A DNA stretch of 46,964 bases, taken from Caldifarciminota bacterium. GTDB lineage: Bacteria; Hydrothermota; Tepidihabitantia; B3-TA06. Within the stretch, counting starts at the first letter, position 1, and every line of letters begins with the position of its first letter. Made by a program: the position numbers and the translations under genes. The notes beneath the pieces are model-generated. The model did not search any database. It was not told the origin of the DNA and saw nothing but the letters and a program-made list of their open reading frames with translations. Location of the stretch: positions 1 to 46,964 of the forward strand of contig JAFGSK010000053.1 in assembly GCA_016934635.1 (NCBI GenBank), given 5' to 3'. Shown piece by piece: positions 7,809 through 15,988 of the stretch.

Positions 7809-8639
7809 TTAAAACGTTATGTCAACCGATATCTTGTTGCGGTCCTCAGGGTGAACCTTTGCCGGAAAGACTATACCGATTACCCCCTTGAACTGCTCGA
7901 CCATGTGAGTGGGAATAGGCAGCTCGGCGGTAATCTCGTAAGGTGTTTGGCCTGGAATCCTAACTTCATAATCGACTTTTACAAGGGGCTTAAAATCGTG
8001 GCTTCTACCCGTGGGTTCCACAGCCATAATCCTTGCAGTCGCCTTTATTCCATGTTTGCGGATGAACTTCGTTTCCTCGGGTGTTCTATTGAGTCCGGAT
8101 ATCTGCGGTTTAGTGCCTTGGAAGATAGTGCCCGTGCCGTCAAGCGCGGCCTGGCTGGAGTCGTACACGACGTTCTGAGGATTGGCTGTATCCACCCTCA
8201 CCGGGAAGGCAGCCCCGGGCTGGAACTGGGGTACGATGAATCTCGAGATAACCGTGTCCAGACTAACCTCGTAAGGTTTGTTCACACCGTCGTCGATTTC
8301 AAGCCTTAGATTAAGATAGGGGTCGTCGTTGATAGTTATCGTGCCTCCGCCCGAGTTCTCGCCTATGGCAGTTAAGGTTGCTTGTGCAGATCTGCCGGTA
8401 GCGAGGATGCCTTTTGCCCTTTTACCCTTTCCCCAGAAGAAGTAATAACCCGAGGGTCCTCCGGCGAAGAAAGGGAAAATCTCAAGCACAACGGCGCCCA
8501 GGCCGAATATGATTAGAAGAATTATCCATCCAACCCTGCCCATGAACCCTACAATCGGGCGTTCGAAGATAGCTAAAAGTACCACAGGTATCCAGATTGC
8601 AATCGAACCGAAAAAACCTAGTCTGAATCTTTTAGTCAA
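7809..8639 (-). CDS. Membrane protein with duplicated beta domain (paralogue B)
   Basis: This 276-aa protein has two N-terminal transmembrane helices, a small loop (GGPSGYYFFWGKGKRAKGIL), then two similar soluble domains. Each has the pattern: alkyl-rich strand ending in G(E/R), a LEID or YEV strand, then PQFQPGAAFPVRVD or GVIGIVFPAKVHPEDR. The domain resembles the DUF3592-type beta fold seen in bacterial membrane proteins, but I am not certain of the family. It is clearly paralogous to the gene just upstream. The function is unknown; topology suggests the C-terminal domains face one side of the inner membrane. Confidence 0.75.
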   Translation of the reverse strand: MTKRFRLGFFGSIAIWIPVVLLAIFERPIVGFMGRVGWIILLIIFGLGAVVLEIFPFFAGGPSGYYFFWGKGKRAKGILATGRSAQATLTAIGENSGGGTITINDDPYLNLRLEIDDGVNKPYEVSLDTVISRFIVPQFQPGAAFPVRVDTANPQNVVYDSSQAALDGTGTIFQGTKPQISGLNRTPEETKFIRKHGIKATARIMAVEPTGRSHDFKPLVKVDYEVRIPGQTPYEITAELPIPTHMVEQFKGVIGIVFPAKVHPEDRNKISVDITF

Positions 8640-8656
8640 GTCTGTCGCCCTATGAT

Positions 8657-9502
8657 TTAGAAAGTGATATCGACGTTAATCTTGGTCCTGTCATTGGGAT
8701 GCACCCGGCAGGGAAACGTTCTGCCCACCACACTCTTCATCTGCTGTATGTAATTTGATGGTATGGGAATCTCCTTGGTGAAGGAGTACGGTTCCTGGCC
8801 TGGAAGATAGACCTCGTAACTGATGGCCACCACCGGATTAAAATCCTCGCTGCGACCGGTATCTTCCAGCCCTAAAAGCTTGGCCATTCCGTCCTTGCCG
8901 TCCTGCTCAAGAAGTTTGTGATCGAGCTTGGTCCAGCCCTTGCCGCCGACCGTGGGCTTTCCGTCACCCGCGATCGAACCTTGAAACTTTTTGGCTCCCT
9001 CCGGATCAATAACGACCTTCTGGGGATCGGCGGGATCGACCTTGACCGCAAACATGGCTCCGGGCTGAAACTGTGGTACGACAGAACGCGGAACGATGGT
9101 GTCGAAGCTCACCTCGTAAGGCTGCTTGTAGCCGTCGTCTATCTCGAGCCTGAGATTGAGAACCGGCTGGTCGTTTATGGTCAGGGTGCCGCCGCCTGAG
9201 TGTTCGCCGATTCCTACCACGGTCGCTTTTGCCGCCCGGCCGCTTGTTAATATTTCCTTCCCTTTTTTGCTCGAACCCCAGAAGAAGCTGTAGCCGCCGC
9301 CGAAAAACGAACCAAACGCGCCTATGAAAGGAATGATGGAACCTGCCACCGTAAGAACAATGAAAACCACCAACCCCACAATCCACCAGGTTTGGCCAAT
9401 GTAGCTTGTGATTTGCCGTTGAAATACATTCCAGAGAACAAGAGGGATAACCACAACAAACGGCAGGAAAAACAGGGATATTCTTCTTTTCTTCTGAGCC
9501 AT
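8657..9502 (-). CDS. Membrane protein with duplicated beta domain (paralogue A)
   Basis: This 281-aa protein is the sister of the following gene, with the same two-helix N-terminus (LFFLPFVVVIPLVL, then WWIVGLVVFIVLTV) and the same two tandem beta domains (VPRSVVPQFQPGAMFAVKVD, then SVVGRTFPCRVHPNDR). The tail VDITF is identical in both. GGAGGAG precedes the ATG. The gap of 17 nt between the two argues for one transcript. No catalytic motif was seen. Confidence 0.75.
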   Translation of the reverse strand: MAQKKRRISLFFLPFVVVIPLVLWNVFQRQITSYIGQTWWIVGLVVFIVLTVAGSIIPFIGAFGSFFGGGYSFFWGSSKKGKEILTSGRAAKATVVGIGEHSGGGTLTINDQPVLNLRLEIDDGYKQPYEVSFDTIVPRSVVPQFQPGAMFAVKVDPADPQKVVIDPEGAKKFQGSIAGDGKPTVGGKGWTKLDHKLLEQDGKDGMAKLLGLEDTGRSEDFNPVVAISYEVYLPGQEPYSFTKEIPIPSNYIQQMKSVVGRTFPCRVHPNDRTKINVDITF

Positions 9503-9531
9503 GAAGTCTCCTCCTTGGGAGTTGTTTATTT

Positions 9532-9564
9532 AAAAAAAGATCAAGGGGGCTCGCGCCCCCTTTG
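9532..9564 (-). terminator. Rho-independent terminator after the propeller operon
   Basis: On the minus strand CAAAGGGGGC, loop GCGA, GCCCCCTTG is followed by ATC and seven T. This is a strong intrinsic terminator just after the stop codon of the last propeller gene. Confidence 0.9.
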
Positions 9565-9592
9565 AATTTACGCATGGACGCTACTTTGTCAA
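9565..9592 (-). promoter_or_regulatory. Possible promoter nested at gene end and terminator
   Basis: The last codons of the propeller gene (Leu-Thr-Lys, TTGACAAAG) contain TTGACA (9587-9592). Sixteen bp later lies TAAATT (9565-9570). A transcript would start inside the first arm of the terminator and so could not form it; this could drive the two membrane-protein genes. The -35 match may simply be the codons of the sorting tail. Confidence 0.35.
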
Positions 9593-11011
9593 GCAAAACT
9601 TGGTCGTCGCAGAATGATTACCCGCTTGTAACCTGGCAAAGTACACCCCTGAAGGTCTTTCTGTTATCCAGTTGAAAGCCGATTTTAGTGCATCAAGGGT
9701 ATAGGAATCAACCTTCCGCCCGTCCGCCGAGTAGAAGGTCAAAGTCCCTTTCTGCCCTCCAGGCATTGAGTAGTGGAGGGTCGGAGTCCGTGACAGATCG
9801 GTTACAACCTCAAGGATTATTGAGGAAGGTTTTGAGGAGGGCGGTTCTGCAACTCCGGTGTGCTGTTCGTACTTGATAGTTAAGTAATCCTTAGCCGTGG
9901 TTGCGCTTTCAGCATCACCGGCACCGACCACGTATACATATCCGGCATCGTCAACAGCTACGCCTCGACCGTGGTCATTCGATCCCGAGTCGTAGATTAT
10001 TTCCCAGACCTGATCACCGTCGGTATCGTATTTAACGGTATGACAATCGCAGTCAGTTGCTTTGGCATAATCCCCATTTGCGTAGATAAAACCGTACGAG
10101 TCTACCACAATATCCCACACGCACTCGTCGGTATTTGCAGAATTGAGAACAGTCCATTCGAGATTGCCGTCAGTATCGTATTTTACTATCTGCCAATCCC
10201 TGTTCCCAGGCGCAACCTCGGAACAGCCACCTACATAAACGTTTCCCATGTTGTCCACGGCGATTGCATCTACACCTACATAATCGTTATTTCCCGAGTC
10301 GTAGGTTCTTGTCCATACGGTATCACCGTCCGAATTGTACTTGATGGTAACCCAGTCGCAGTCAGTTGCGTTGAAGGTATTGCCGGTTATGTAAACGTTA
10401 CACGCATCATCAACCGCAATAGCCCACGCGTCTTCATTAACGATCGTTCCCCATATCTTACACCACACGGTATCGCCGTTTGTGTCGTATTTGATTGTCT
10501 GGTAGTCGTATCCAAGCAAACCGCCTGTCCAGTTAGTTCCAGTTACGTATACAAAACCTGCAGCATCGGCTACTACGGAATGGGCGCCCTGGTCTCCAAC
10601 CACGACTTGTACATCAGACCATACCACGTTGCCGTCGGTATCGTACTTTATGACGGTCCAGTCATAATCTACTCCATTTGGAATGCCTGCAACTGCATAG
10701 ATGTTGCCGGTGTTGTCAACTGCGATGCCGCATCCAACGTCTATGCCGTTCCCGGAATCGAAGGTTTTAGTCCACATGGTGTCGCCGTTTGGATTATACT
10801 TGATTGTCAACCAGTCCTGGTCGACTCCGTCGTGGGTGTTCCCGGTTACGTAAACGTTGCCCGAAGCGTCCACAGCAATATCTTCGCCCCAGTCTTCGAC
10901 ATCCGAGTAGCCGAAGATTTCGTCCCAGACCATTGTCGGCGGGTCTTCGGCTGAGACACTCGTCACTAAAACGAACATCGTAAGGATGGTGATTATGAGG
11001 GCTTTTTTCAT
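9581..11011 (-). CDS. Secreted SBBP-type beta-propeller protein with T9SS tail
   Basis: This 476-aa protein has a signal peptide (KKALIITILTMFVLVTSVSA). It then has about eight repeats of 45-50 aa with the core IAVDxxGNVYVTG...TIKYDTDGDxVW, typical of SBBP/delta-60 beta-propeller repeats. A final domain of about 80 aa (YSADGRKVDSYTLDA, then PSGVYFARLQAG) ends in LTK and looks like a Por/T9SS sorting signal, so the protein is probably delivered to the cell surface. I start at ATG 11011 because GGAGG lies just upstream; the open frame extends further to 11167 only by chance. Last gene of a three-gene operon. The ligand is unknown. Confidence 0.85.
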   Translation of the reverse strand: MKKALIITILTMFVLVTSVSAEDPPTMVWDEIFGYSDVEDWGEDIAVDASGNVYVTGNTHDGVDQDWLTIKYNPNGDTMWTKTFDSGNGIDVGCGIAVDNTGNIYAVAGIPNGVDYDWTVIKYDTDGNVVWSDVQVVVGDQGAHSVVADAAGFVYVTGTNWTGGLLGYDYQTIKYDTNGDTVWCKIWGTIVNEDAWAIAVDDACNVYITGNTFNATDCDWVTIKYNSDGDTVWTRTYDSGNNDYVGVDAIAVDNMGNVYVGGCSEVAPGNRDWQIVKYDTDGNLEWTVLNSANTDECVWDIVVDSYGFIYANGDYAKATDCDCHTVKYDTDGDQVWEIIYDSGSNDHGRGVAVDDAGYVYVVGAGDAESATTAKDYLTIKYEQHTGVAEPPSSKPSSIILEVVTDLSRTPTLHYSMPGGQKGTLTFYSADGRKVDSYTLDALKSAFNWITERPSGVYFARLQAGNHSATTKFCLTK

Positions 11012-11033
11012 GCTTTTCCTCCTTAAGGGTTTT

Positions 11034-11064
11034 GACGTTCGACGTTTTCCAGGCGTCGAGCGTC
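11034..11064 (-). promoter_or_regulatory. Leader hairpin of the third propeller gene
   Basis: Eleven-base arms GACGTTCGACG and CGTCGAGCGTC (one mismatched pair) enclose a nine-base loop. The element sits about 20 nt upstream of the ribosome site of the propeller gene, in the short gap after the preceding gene. A similar hairpin with related loop sequence lies before the neighbouring paralogue. Confidence 0.5.
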
Positions 11065-11073
11065 GAGTTAGCG

Positions 11074-12489
11074 TTATTTCGTTAATACAAACTTTGTTCT
11101 TGCCGACAGAATACCTGACCTTAATACTGCAATATAGGCCCCGGCAGGAATGTCGCCAGCATCCCACGTAACCGATGAGGATGAAGAGTTCACAGAGATT
11201 TCATCTACTGTGCGTCCGTCCACTGAATACAACGTCAACGTTCCGTGCAGTCCGTCAGGGATTGAGTAGCGGATTGTGGGAGTTGAAGAGAGTTCGCTTG
11301 AAACCTCAAGGTTTACAGGGGAGTGAGAGGAGGGCGTAGATTCGGCCACGGCAGGTGAGGAAAACGCTTGTGAATACTTGATAGTTCGGAAGTCGTAGTC
11401 AACCCAGTCATTAGTGGATCCCGTAACGTACAGGTTATGGGAGGCATCCACAGCTATTGCAGAGGCAAAGTCACAGTAAATTGAGTTGAAGATTTTCTCC
11501 CACATAAAGTCGCCGTTCTCGGCATAGCAAAGGGTGAGGAAGATTTGGTCGCCTCTACTTTCGCAATAGCCTGTAACATAGACGTAACTGTCGTCAACAG
11601 CCACCGCCTGGGCGGCATCTTCGGTAAAAACGTTGTAAAACCTTTTCCACTGCATGTTGCCATCTTTGTCGTATTTGATGGTCAGGTAATCGAAGTTGCC
11701 GATATTATTTGAAGAGTAGCCTGTAACGTAGACGTTGGTATCGGCATCTACTGCTATGCCGAATCCCCCATCATCGTTGTTCTCATCGTGAAACACTCCC
11801 CACTGCAAGTTCCCGTCGTTGTCATATTTAACAGTGAGTACGTCCCAATCATCTCCATTAAAGTGACGACCCGTTACATAGACGTTTCCCGATGCATCCA
11901 GGGCTACGTCGTATGCTTTCTCCCTAGAGCCGTAGGTCACACCATAGGATTGCATCCATATGAGGTTTCCGTCCGTGTCGTATTTAATGGTGTAAAAGTC
12001 TTCGGAAGCTTGTAGGAAATTCTCTTGGTAGCCTGTAACGTAGACGAATCCTGCGGCATCTACCGCAATACCTCGGGCTACACAGGATGTGATTCCTCCC
12101 AAGGTCTTCGCCCATAATTCCGTGCCGTCATTATCGTATTTGACGGTCAAGAACTTGTTTTCAGTCTTCGGATAGTCGTTGGTACAGCCTGTAATGTAGA
12201 CGTTTCCTTCACCGTCCAGAGCTACGTCAAAGGCCATTTCTGTATAACCGGAGTCGTAGATTTCGTTCCACAGGATGTTGCCATTTGAGTCGTACTTGAT
12301 TGTTTGGCAATCATTGTATCCACTAGTACCGGTAACGTAGGAATTACCGGCATCGTCCGCTGCTATGCCGCGCGCCAGATCATCTGATCCTGAATCGTAG
12401 GTTTTGTTCCAGACCTCGGTGGGCTGGGCAACGGCGCTTGTTACTAATACGAACACTGCAAGGATTGTTGTTATGAGGGTTTTTTTCAT
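11074..12489 (-). CDS. Secreted SBBP-type beta-propeller protein with T9SS tail
   Basis: This 471-aa protein has a signal peptide (KKTLITTILAVFVLVTSAVA), about seven propeller repeats (for example DDAGNSYVTGTSGY and DGEGNVYITG, each followed by a KYDxDGxxxW strand), and an 80-aa sorting tail (GTLTLYSVDGRTVDE ... GAYIAVLRSG ... FVLTK). It closely resembles the genes on either side. GGAGGAAAGG precedes the chosen ATG 12489; the upstream extension to 12534 is rejected. Probably a surface-exposed structural or binding protein. Confidence 0.85.
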   Translation of the reverse strand: MKKTLITTILAVFVLVTSAVAQPTEVWNKTYDSGSDDLARGIAADDAGNSYVTGTSGYNDCQTIKYDSNGNILWNEIYDSGYTEMAFDVALDGEGNVYITGCTNDYPKTENKFLTVKYDNDGTELWAKTLGGITSCVARGIAVDAAGFVYVTGYQENFLQASEDFYTIKYDTDGNLIWMQSYGVTYGSREKAYDVALDASGNVYVTGRHFNGDDWDVLTVKYDNDGNLQWGVFHDENNDDGGFGIAVDADTNVYVTGYSSNNIGNFDYLTIKYDKDGNMQWKRFYNVFTEDAAQAVAVDDSYVYVTGYCESRGDQIFLTLCYAENGDFMWEKIFNSIYCDFASAIAVDASHNLYVTGSTNDWVDYDFRTIKYSQAFSSPAVAESTPSSHSPVNLEVSSELSSTPTIRYSIPDGLHGTLTLYSVDGRTVDEISVNSSSSSVTWDAGDIPAGAYIAVLRSGILSARTKFVLTK

Positions 12490-12518
12490 GCCTTTCCTCC
12501 AAAATGTTAGGTTTGCGC

Positions 12519-12543
12519 ACTCGACGTTATCCAAGCGTCGAGT
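12519..12543 (-). promoter_or_regulatory. Leader hairpin of the second propeller gene
   Basis: Perfect 8-bp arms ACTCGACG and CGTCGAGT enclose the loop TTATCCAAG, 15-20 nt upstream of the ribosome site. Loop and arms resemble the leader hairpin at 11034-11064, and both are followed on the plus strand by the same AGTTAGCG segment. Confidence 0.5.
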
Positions 12544-12565
12544 TAGCGTATTGTAGGTAAGATTG

Positions 12566-12613
12566 CTATTTCGTCAATACCACTAACCTCGACTTCGTCG
12601 AGTTTTTAGATGT
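12566..12613 (-). pseudogene. Relict T9SS C-terminal tail
   Basis: In the gap between two propeller genes, the minus strand encodes TSKNSTKSRLVVLTK followed by TAG, immediately preceded by an in-frame TAA. This ends exactly like the sorting tails of the neighbouring genes (SATTKFCLTK, SARTKFVLTK). It is too short to be a gene and reads as the surviving end of a deleted paralogue. Confidence 0.5.
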
Positions 12614-12646
12614 TTACCTCCACAACACTCAATCGGAAGGTAAACT

Positions 12647-14302
12647 TCACTTGGTAATCAACAGCTTTCGTGTAACTGATCCTGTTTCAGTAATCAGTCG
12701 AACAAAGTAGACGCCGGGCACGAAACCATCGCAGCGGGACTCACCGGTCTCTTTAACGATAGCCTCGGAAAGAACCAATGAACCGTCCATCGCGTATATC
12801 TTGAGTGATGCACCATCCTTCACAGGAATCTGATAGCGGATAAGGCCGTCCGGGAAGACCTCGAGCGAGATTGAAGTCGCCGCAGCTTCCTCGACGCCTT
12901 CGGCGATGATTGAGAAGTCGGCATCAGATGCGTCGCGTACGTCGGAGTAGTTCTCCCGGTCAGAGATGAATACCTTGGTCTGGGTACCGGGATTGTCGGG
13001 GACTGTCCACATGTAGGAACCCGTATTAGCTACTACGGCGATAGTATCCATTCCGACTACCGATTCGTTGGTAAACTCGAGCATAACGCTGTCAATTACA
13101 CCTTCCGTTTTCCATGTTACAGGGTAGCTTGTACCTACAACAAGGTTCTCCCCGCCGTTGGGCCAGGTTACGGTAATATCTCCGGGCAATCGATACTTGA
13201 TGGTCAGGACATCAGAGGCAACGCTTCCGGCAACGTACAAGTAACCTTTGTTATCGACAGCGATTCCGTGTCCTGATTCGTGAGTTCCCGTATTATAATC
13301 TTTTTCCCACTTTAAGTTCCATTCTTTATCATAGCAGATTGTCAGTACATCTTTTGGAGAACCCTCTTCTTTGTAACCGGTCAGGTACACGTTTTCTCCT
13401 GAAACGACAACATCATATCCCATCTGGAAATTATATGGCGCGTAGTTCTGATCTCCATCAAGATTGCCGTCATTGTTGAAACGTACAACATATAACCCGC
13501 CTTCGCCACCGCCAGGGGTTCCAACAACATAAACGTTCCCAACGTCGTCAAGCGCAATACCAAAAGCAAGATCGTATGTGCCCGGATTATGTATTTGTGT
13601 CCATACGGTATCGAACAGGCTGTCGTATTTAACTACCAGGAAATCGTCTCCTGGCTGAGTGCCTGTTCCACCTGCGACGTACATGTATCCATCATCGTCC
13701 ACCGCAATTGCTCTACTTACATCGTACTCCTCGGTATCAAAACAGCCGGTTCTGATATGATCGTTGTACTTGTCGTAAACCATGGTTCGAGCCTGCGCTA
13801 CGTCGTTAAAATGGTAACTACCGGTAACGTAAACGTAGCTGTCATCGACAGCGATCCCGAATATTTCTTCAAACAACTCAACCGGGGGCAAGCTGGTATC
13901 AAGGATTCTTACCCACAAAGAGTCGCCGTCAGGATTATATTTAACAATGAGCACATCCGTGTTAGTTTCATTTTCGGTTGAACCTCCGGCGTAGATGTAT
14001 CCCTCGGCATCGACGGCTACGCAGTAGTATACGTCGTCGCGATCGGTATTCCTGTCGAACTTCCTGTACCAGAGTTCGTTCCCATCTTTGTCGTACTTGA
14101 TTATTAATGCGTCCCTGTCCGAGCCTGTTCCTGTCTGACCGACGACGTAGACGTTGCCGTCGGAATCGACTGCGATGTCATTTCCCGCATCATCGTAATT
14201 TATGTTACGTGTCCTCACCCACTCCTCAACCGGTTCTGCGGCAAAGGTTATTATTGCGGTCATACTGATTGTCACTATGGACAAAACAAGGATTTTTTTC
14301 AT
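12647..14302 (-). CDS. Propeller protein with Kre9/KNH-like domain and T9SS tail
   Basis: This 551-aa protein has a signal peptide, about seven SBBP-like repeats (for example VDSDGNVYVVGQTG and VDAEGYIYAGG), and then an Ig-like segment. That segment begins ITVTWPNGGENLVVGTSY and contains VTWKTEG and GSYMWTVPDNPGTQTKV, matching the Kre9/KNH-type domain that often precedes T9SS tails. It ends with a sorting tail (SLKIYAMDGSLVL ... GVYFVRLITETG ... LLITK). The ATG at 14302 follows GGAGG. It is the first gene of the operon under the promoter at 14366-14393. Confidence 0.85.
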   Translation of the reverse strand: MKKILVLSIVTISMTAIITFAAEPVEEWVRTRNINYDDAGNDIAVDSDGNVYVVGQTGTGSDRDALIIKYDKDGNELWYRKFDRNTDRDDVYYCVAVDAEGYIYAGGSTENETNTDVLIVKYNPDGDSLWVRILDTSLPPVELFEEIFGIAVDDSYVYVTGSYHFNDVAQARTMVYDKYNDHIRTGCFDTEEYDVSRAIAVDDDGYMYVAGGTGTQPGDDFLVVKYDSLFDTVWTQIHNPGTYDLAFGIALDDVGNVYVVGTPGGGEGGLYVVRFNNDGNLDGDQNYAPYNFQMGYDVVVSGENVYLTGYKEEGSPKDVLTICYDKEWNLKWEKDYNTGTHESGHGIAVDNKGYLYVAGSVASDVLTIKYRLPGDITVTWPNGGENLVVGTSYPVTWKTEGVIDSVMLEFTNESVVGMDTIAVVANTGSYMWTVPDNPGTQTKVFISDRENYSDVRDASDADFSIIAEGVEEAAATSISLEVFPDGLIRYQIPVKDGASLKIYAMDGSLVLSEAIVKETGESRCDGFVPGVYFVRLITETGSVTRKLLITK

Positions 14303-14365
14303 ACCATCCTCCATGGCTTAGGGGTTTTTCCCCGCTCACCACACATTAATTCTAGGAGTCAATTC

Positions 14366-14393
14366 AGCATATCAATTTTTGCAGTTTTGTCAA
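14366..14393 (-). promoter_or_regulatory. Promoter of the three-gene propeller operon
   Basis: On the minus strand TTGACA (14388-14393), a 16-bp spacer and TATGCT (14366-14371) lie right after the terminator of the preceding operon and about 65 nt upstream of the first gene. Confidence 0.75.
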
Positions 14394-14398
14394 GTGTG

Positions 14399-14424
14399 AA
14401 AAAAAGGGGACGCAAGTCCCCTTT
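14399..14424 (-). terminator. Intrinsic terminator of the upstream propeller pair
   Basis: On the minus strand AAAGGGGAC, loop TTGC, GTCCCCTTT runs into a further T tract. It lies 18 nt beyond the stop codon of the gene ending at 14442. Confidence 0.9.
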
Positions 14425-14441
14425 GAAATTCTAGACAATGC

Positions 14442-15920
14442 CTACTTTGTCAAGATTATCTTAATGCCAGTAGATAGGTTTCCTGCAACTAGCCTCGCAA
14501 AATAGACACCTGCCGGTCTATCTGTAATCCACCTGAATGCAGACTGCGCCGCATCGAGTGTGTAGGATTCCAGCTTGCGGCCGTCTGCCGAGTAGAAGGT
14601 AAGGATGCTTGACTGACCAGTCGGCAAGAAGTAATAGATAATCGGTTTGTCTGTGAGATTATAAGAAACTTCGAGTGTTACTGAAGAGGGCGAGGGCTGC
14701 TCTTCGATACCTGTGACGTCGGGCTGGCTGTACTTTATGACCAGTTCCTGCAGTGAGTCCGCCTCGACATCCCCTGTGTAGCCTGTGACGTAGAAGTTGC
14801 CCGCAGGGTCGAGGCAGATGGTACTGAGTCCCTGGTCTCCTTCCGCGCCGTAGGTAATGTTCCAGCTTTCGTTGCCTGCTTCGTCGTAGCGGATCACGCG
14901 GCAGTCGTTGTCGGTTCCGTTGTTCGACGTCCCTGCCACGTACACGTACCCGAAGCCCGAGGCGATGGCGTTGGCCCAGTCGTTGTGACCGCCGTCGAAG
15001 GTGCGTTCCCACAAATAGTTACCCTCGTAATCGCAGCAGGCAACCCAGAAGTCCTTATCTTCGCCGTAGTCGAGGGTTCCCGAGATATAAAAGCAGTCAT
15101 CGGCGGCCAGGTAGGAAGATTTTTTACCAAAGCGCGCGCCTGTGGGGTGAACTTCCAAGAAGTTGATCCGCGCTCCGAATTTAAAAGTTCTCGCAGGATC
15201 CAGCGTTCCTGTTTCCGAGGAAAGGTCGTAGATAAACGTATGGCAGTCGTCCGCGGCTTTCCTGCGCTCAAGAGCGAGGTAAAGTCTTTTCGTGGATACT
15301 ACCTTAAAGGCGTCCATTCCGTAGGCGTAATCGTCGCCTTCCTCGACGATCGTGGTCTTCCACACGTGATTACGGTCGGAGTCGTACTTGTGAACAATAA
15401 TGTCGGCGCCGGTCTCGACGGTCCAGGTGTAGCCTATCACGTAGATGCTTCCGTACTCGTCCGTGACAACCTTATGCGCCTGCTCCGTCTGCTCCGACTC
15501 GTCAATAATGTCCCAGAGCCAGCCGTGCGGATCAGGCCGGTAGCCTGCGGTCCAGAACACCAGATTCGTTCCGTTATCGCATGAGCCGGTCGTAATGATA
15601 TCGCCGTTTTGTCCGATGCAGGCTCCTTTGGCCGTGGTATTTCTGCCTGCGATACTCTTTATATCACCGCTAAGGAACAACCCGTTGGTTATAGAATAAT
15701 TGTGAATAGCCGTTGAGTAGGCGGAATCCGGATCCTTGTGCTTGCGGATTACTACATTAGAAACCGTTCCAGGGGTTAGAGATACCAGAACATCCGTGCC
15801 TCTGGTGATAATCGCGGGTTCCTCCGGCTTTTTTTCCCACTCTATTTGGGGCGGCGCGGCGAAGGCGCTCGCTGCAAAAACGAGCAGAATTGCTATGGAT
15901 AATAACAGAGTTTTTTTCAC
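14442..15920 (-). CDS. Secreted SBBP-like protein with T9SS tail, second type
   Basis: This 492-aa protein has a signal peptide (KKTLLLSIAILLVFAASAFA), a repeat region in which blocks such as VTDEYGSIYVIGYTW and DPAGNFYVTGYTG alternate with VHKYDSDRNHVW strands, and a terminal sorting tail (LTFYSADGRKLESYTLDA ... GVYFARLVAG ... IILTK). The start is GTG with AAGGA close upstream. It is a close paralogue of the gene upstream, with which it shares long identical stretches (FGYVYVAGTS/FGYLYVAGSS, VVTDEYG). Probably a cell-surface protein; no enzymatic motif is present. Confidence 0.85.
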   Translation of the reverse strand: MKKTLLLSIAILLVFAASAFAAPPQIEWEKKPEEPAIITRGTDVLVSLTPGTVSNVVIRKHKDPDSAYSTAIHNYSITNGLFLSGDIKSIAGRNTTAKGACIGQNGDIITTGSCDNGTNLVFWTAGYRPDPHGWLWDIIDESEQTEQAHKVVTDEYGSIYVIGYTWTVETGADIIVHKYDSDRNHVWKTTIVEEGDDYAYGMDAFKVVSTKRLYLALERRKAADDCHTFIYDLSSETGTLDPARTFKFGARINFLEVHPTGARFGKKSSYLAADDCFYISGTLDYGEDKDFWVACCDYEGNYLWERTFDGGHNDWANAIASGFGYVYVAGTSNNGTDNDCRVIRYDEAGNESWNITYGAEGDQGLSTICLDPAGNFYVTGYTGDVEADSLQELVIKYSQPDVTGIEEQPSPSSVTLEVSYNLTDKPIIYYFLPTGQSSILTFYSADGRKLESYTLDAAQSAFRWITDRPAGVYFARLVAGNLSTGIKIILTK

Positions 15921-15988
15921 GATTCCTTACTCCTTTGCTTGTGTTGTTTAGTTTACTTTACTTCACTATCTCATTGTTCATTAATGCC

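Noticed and set aside
7713..8309. Plus-strand frame of 198 codons
   Set aside because: It is antisense to two minus-strand genes with good ribosome sites and family features, and has none itself.
9971..10954. Plus-strand open frame of 327 codons opposite a propeller gene
   Set aside because: It is antisense to the repeats of the propeller gene. Repetition of the same codons keeps the opposite frame open; there is no ribosome site, and the minus-strand gene has signal peptide, repeats and sorting tail.
12586..12606. CTCGAC-TTC-GTCGAG followed by T5 as a plus-strand terminator
   Set aside because: No plus-strand gene ends there. The palindrome coincides with the relict sorting tail, so it is probably incidental.
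14442..14460. TTGACA in the last codons of the propeller gene as a promoter
   Set aside because: Unlike at 9565-9592, the sequence 16 bp downstream (GAATTT) is not a -10 hexamer, so this is just the Leu-Thr-Lys codons.
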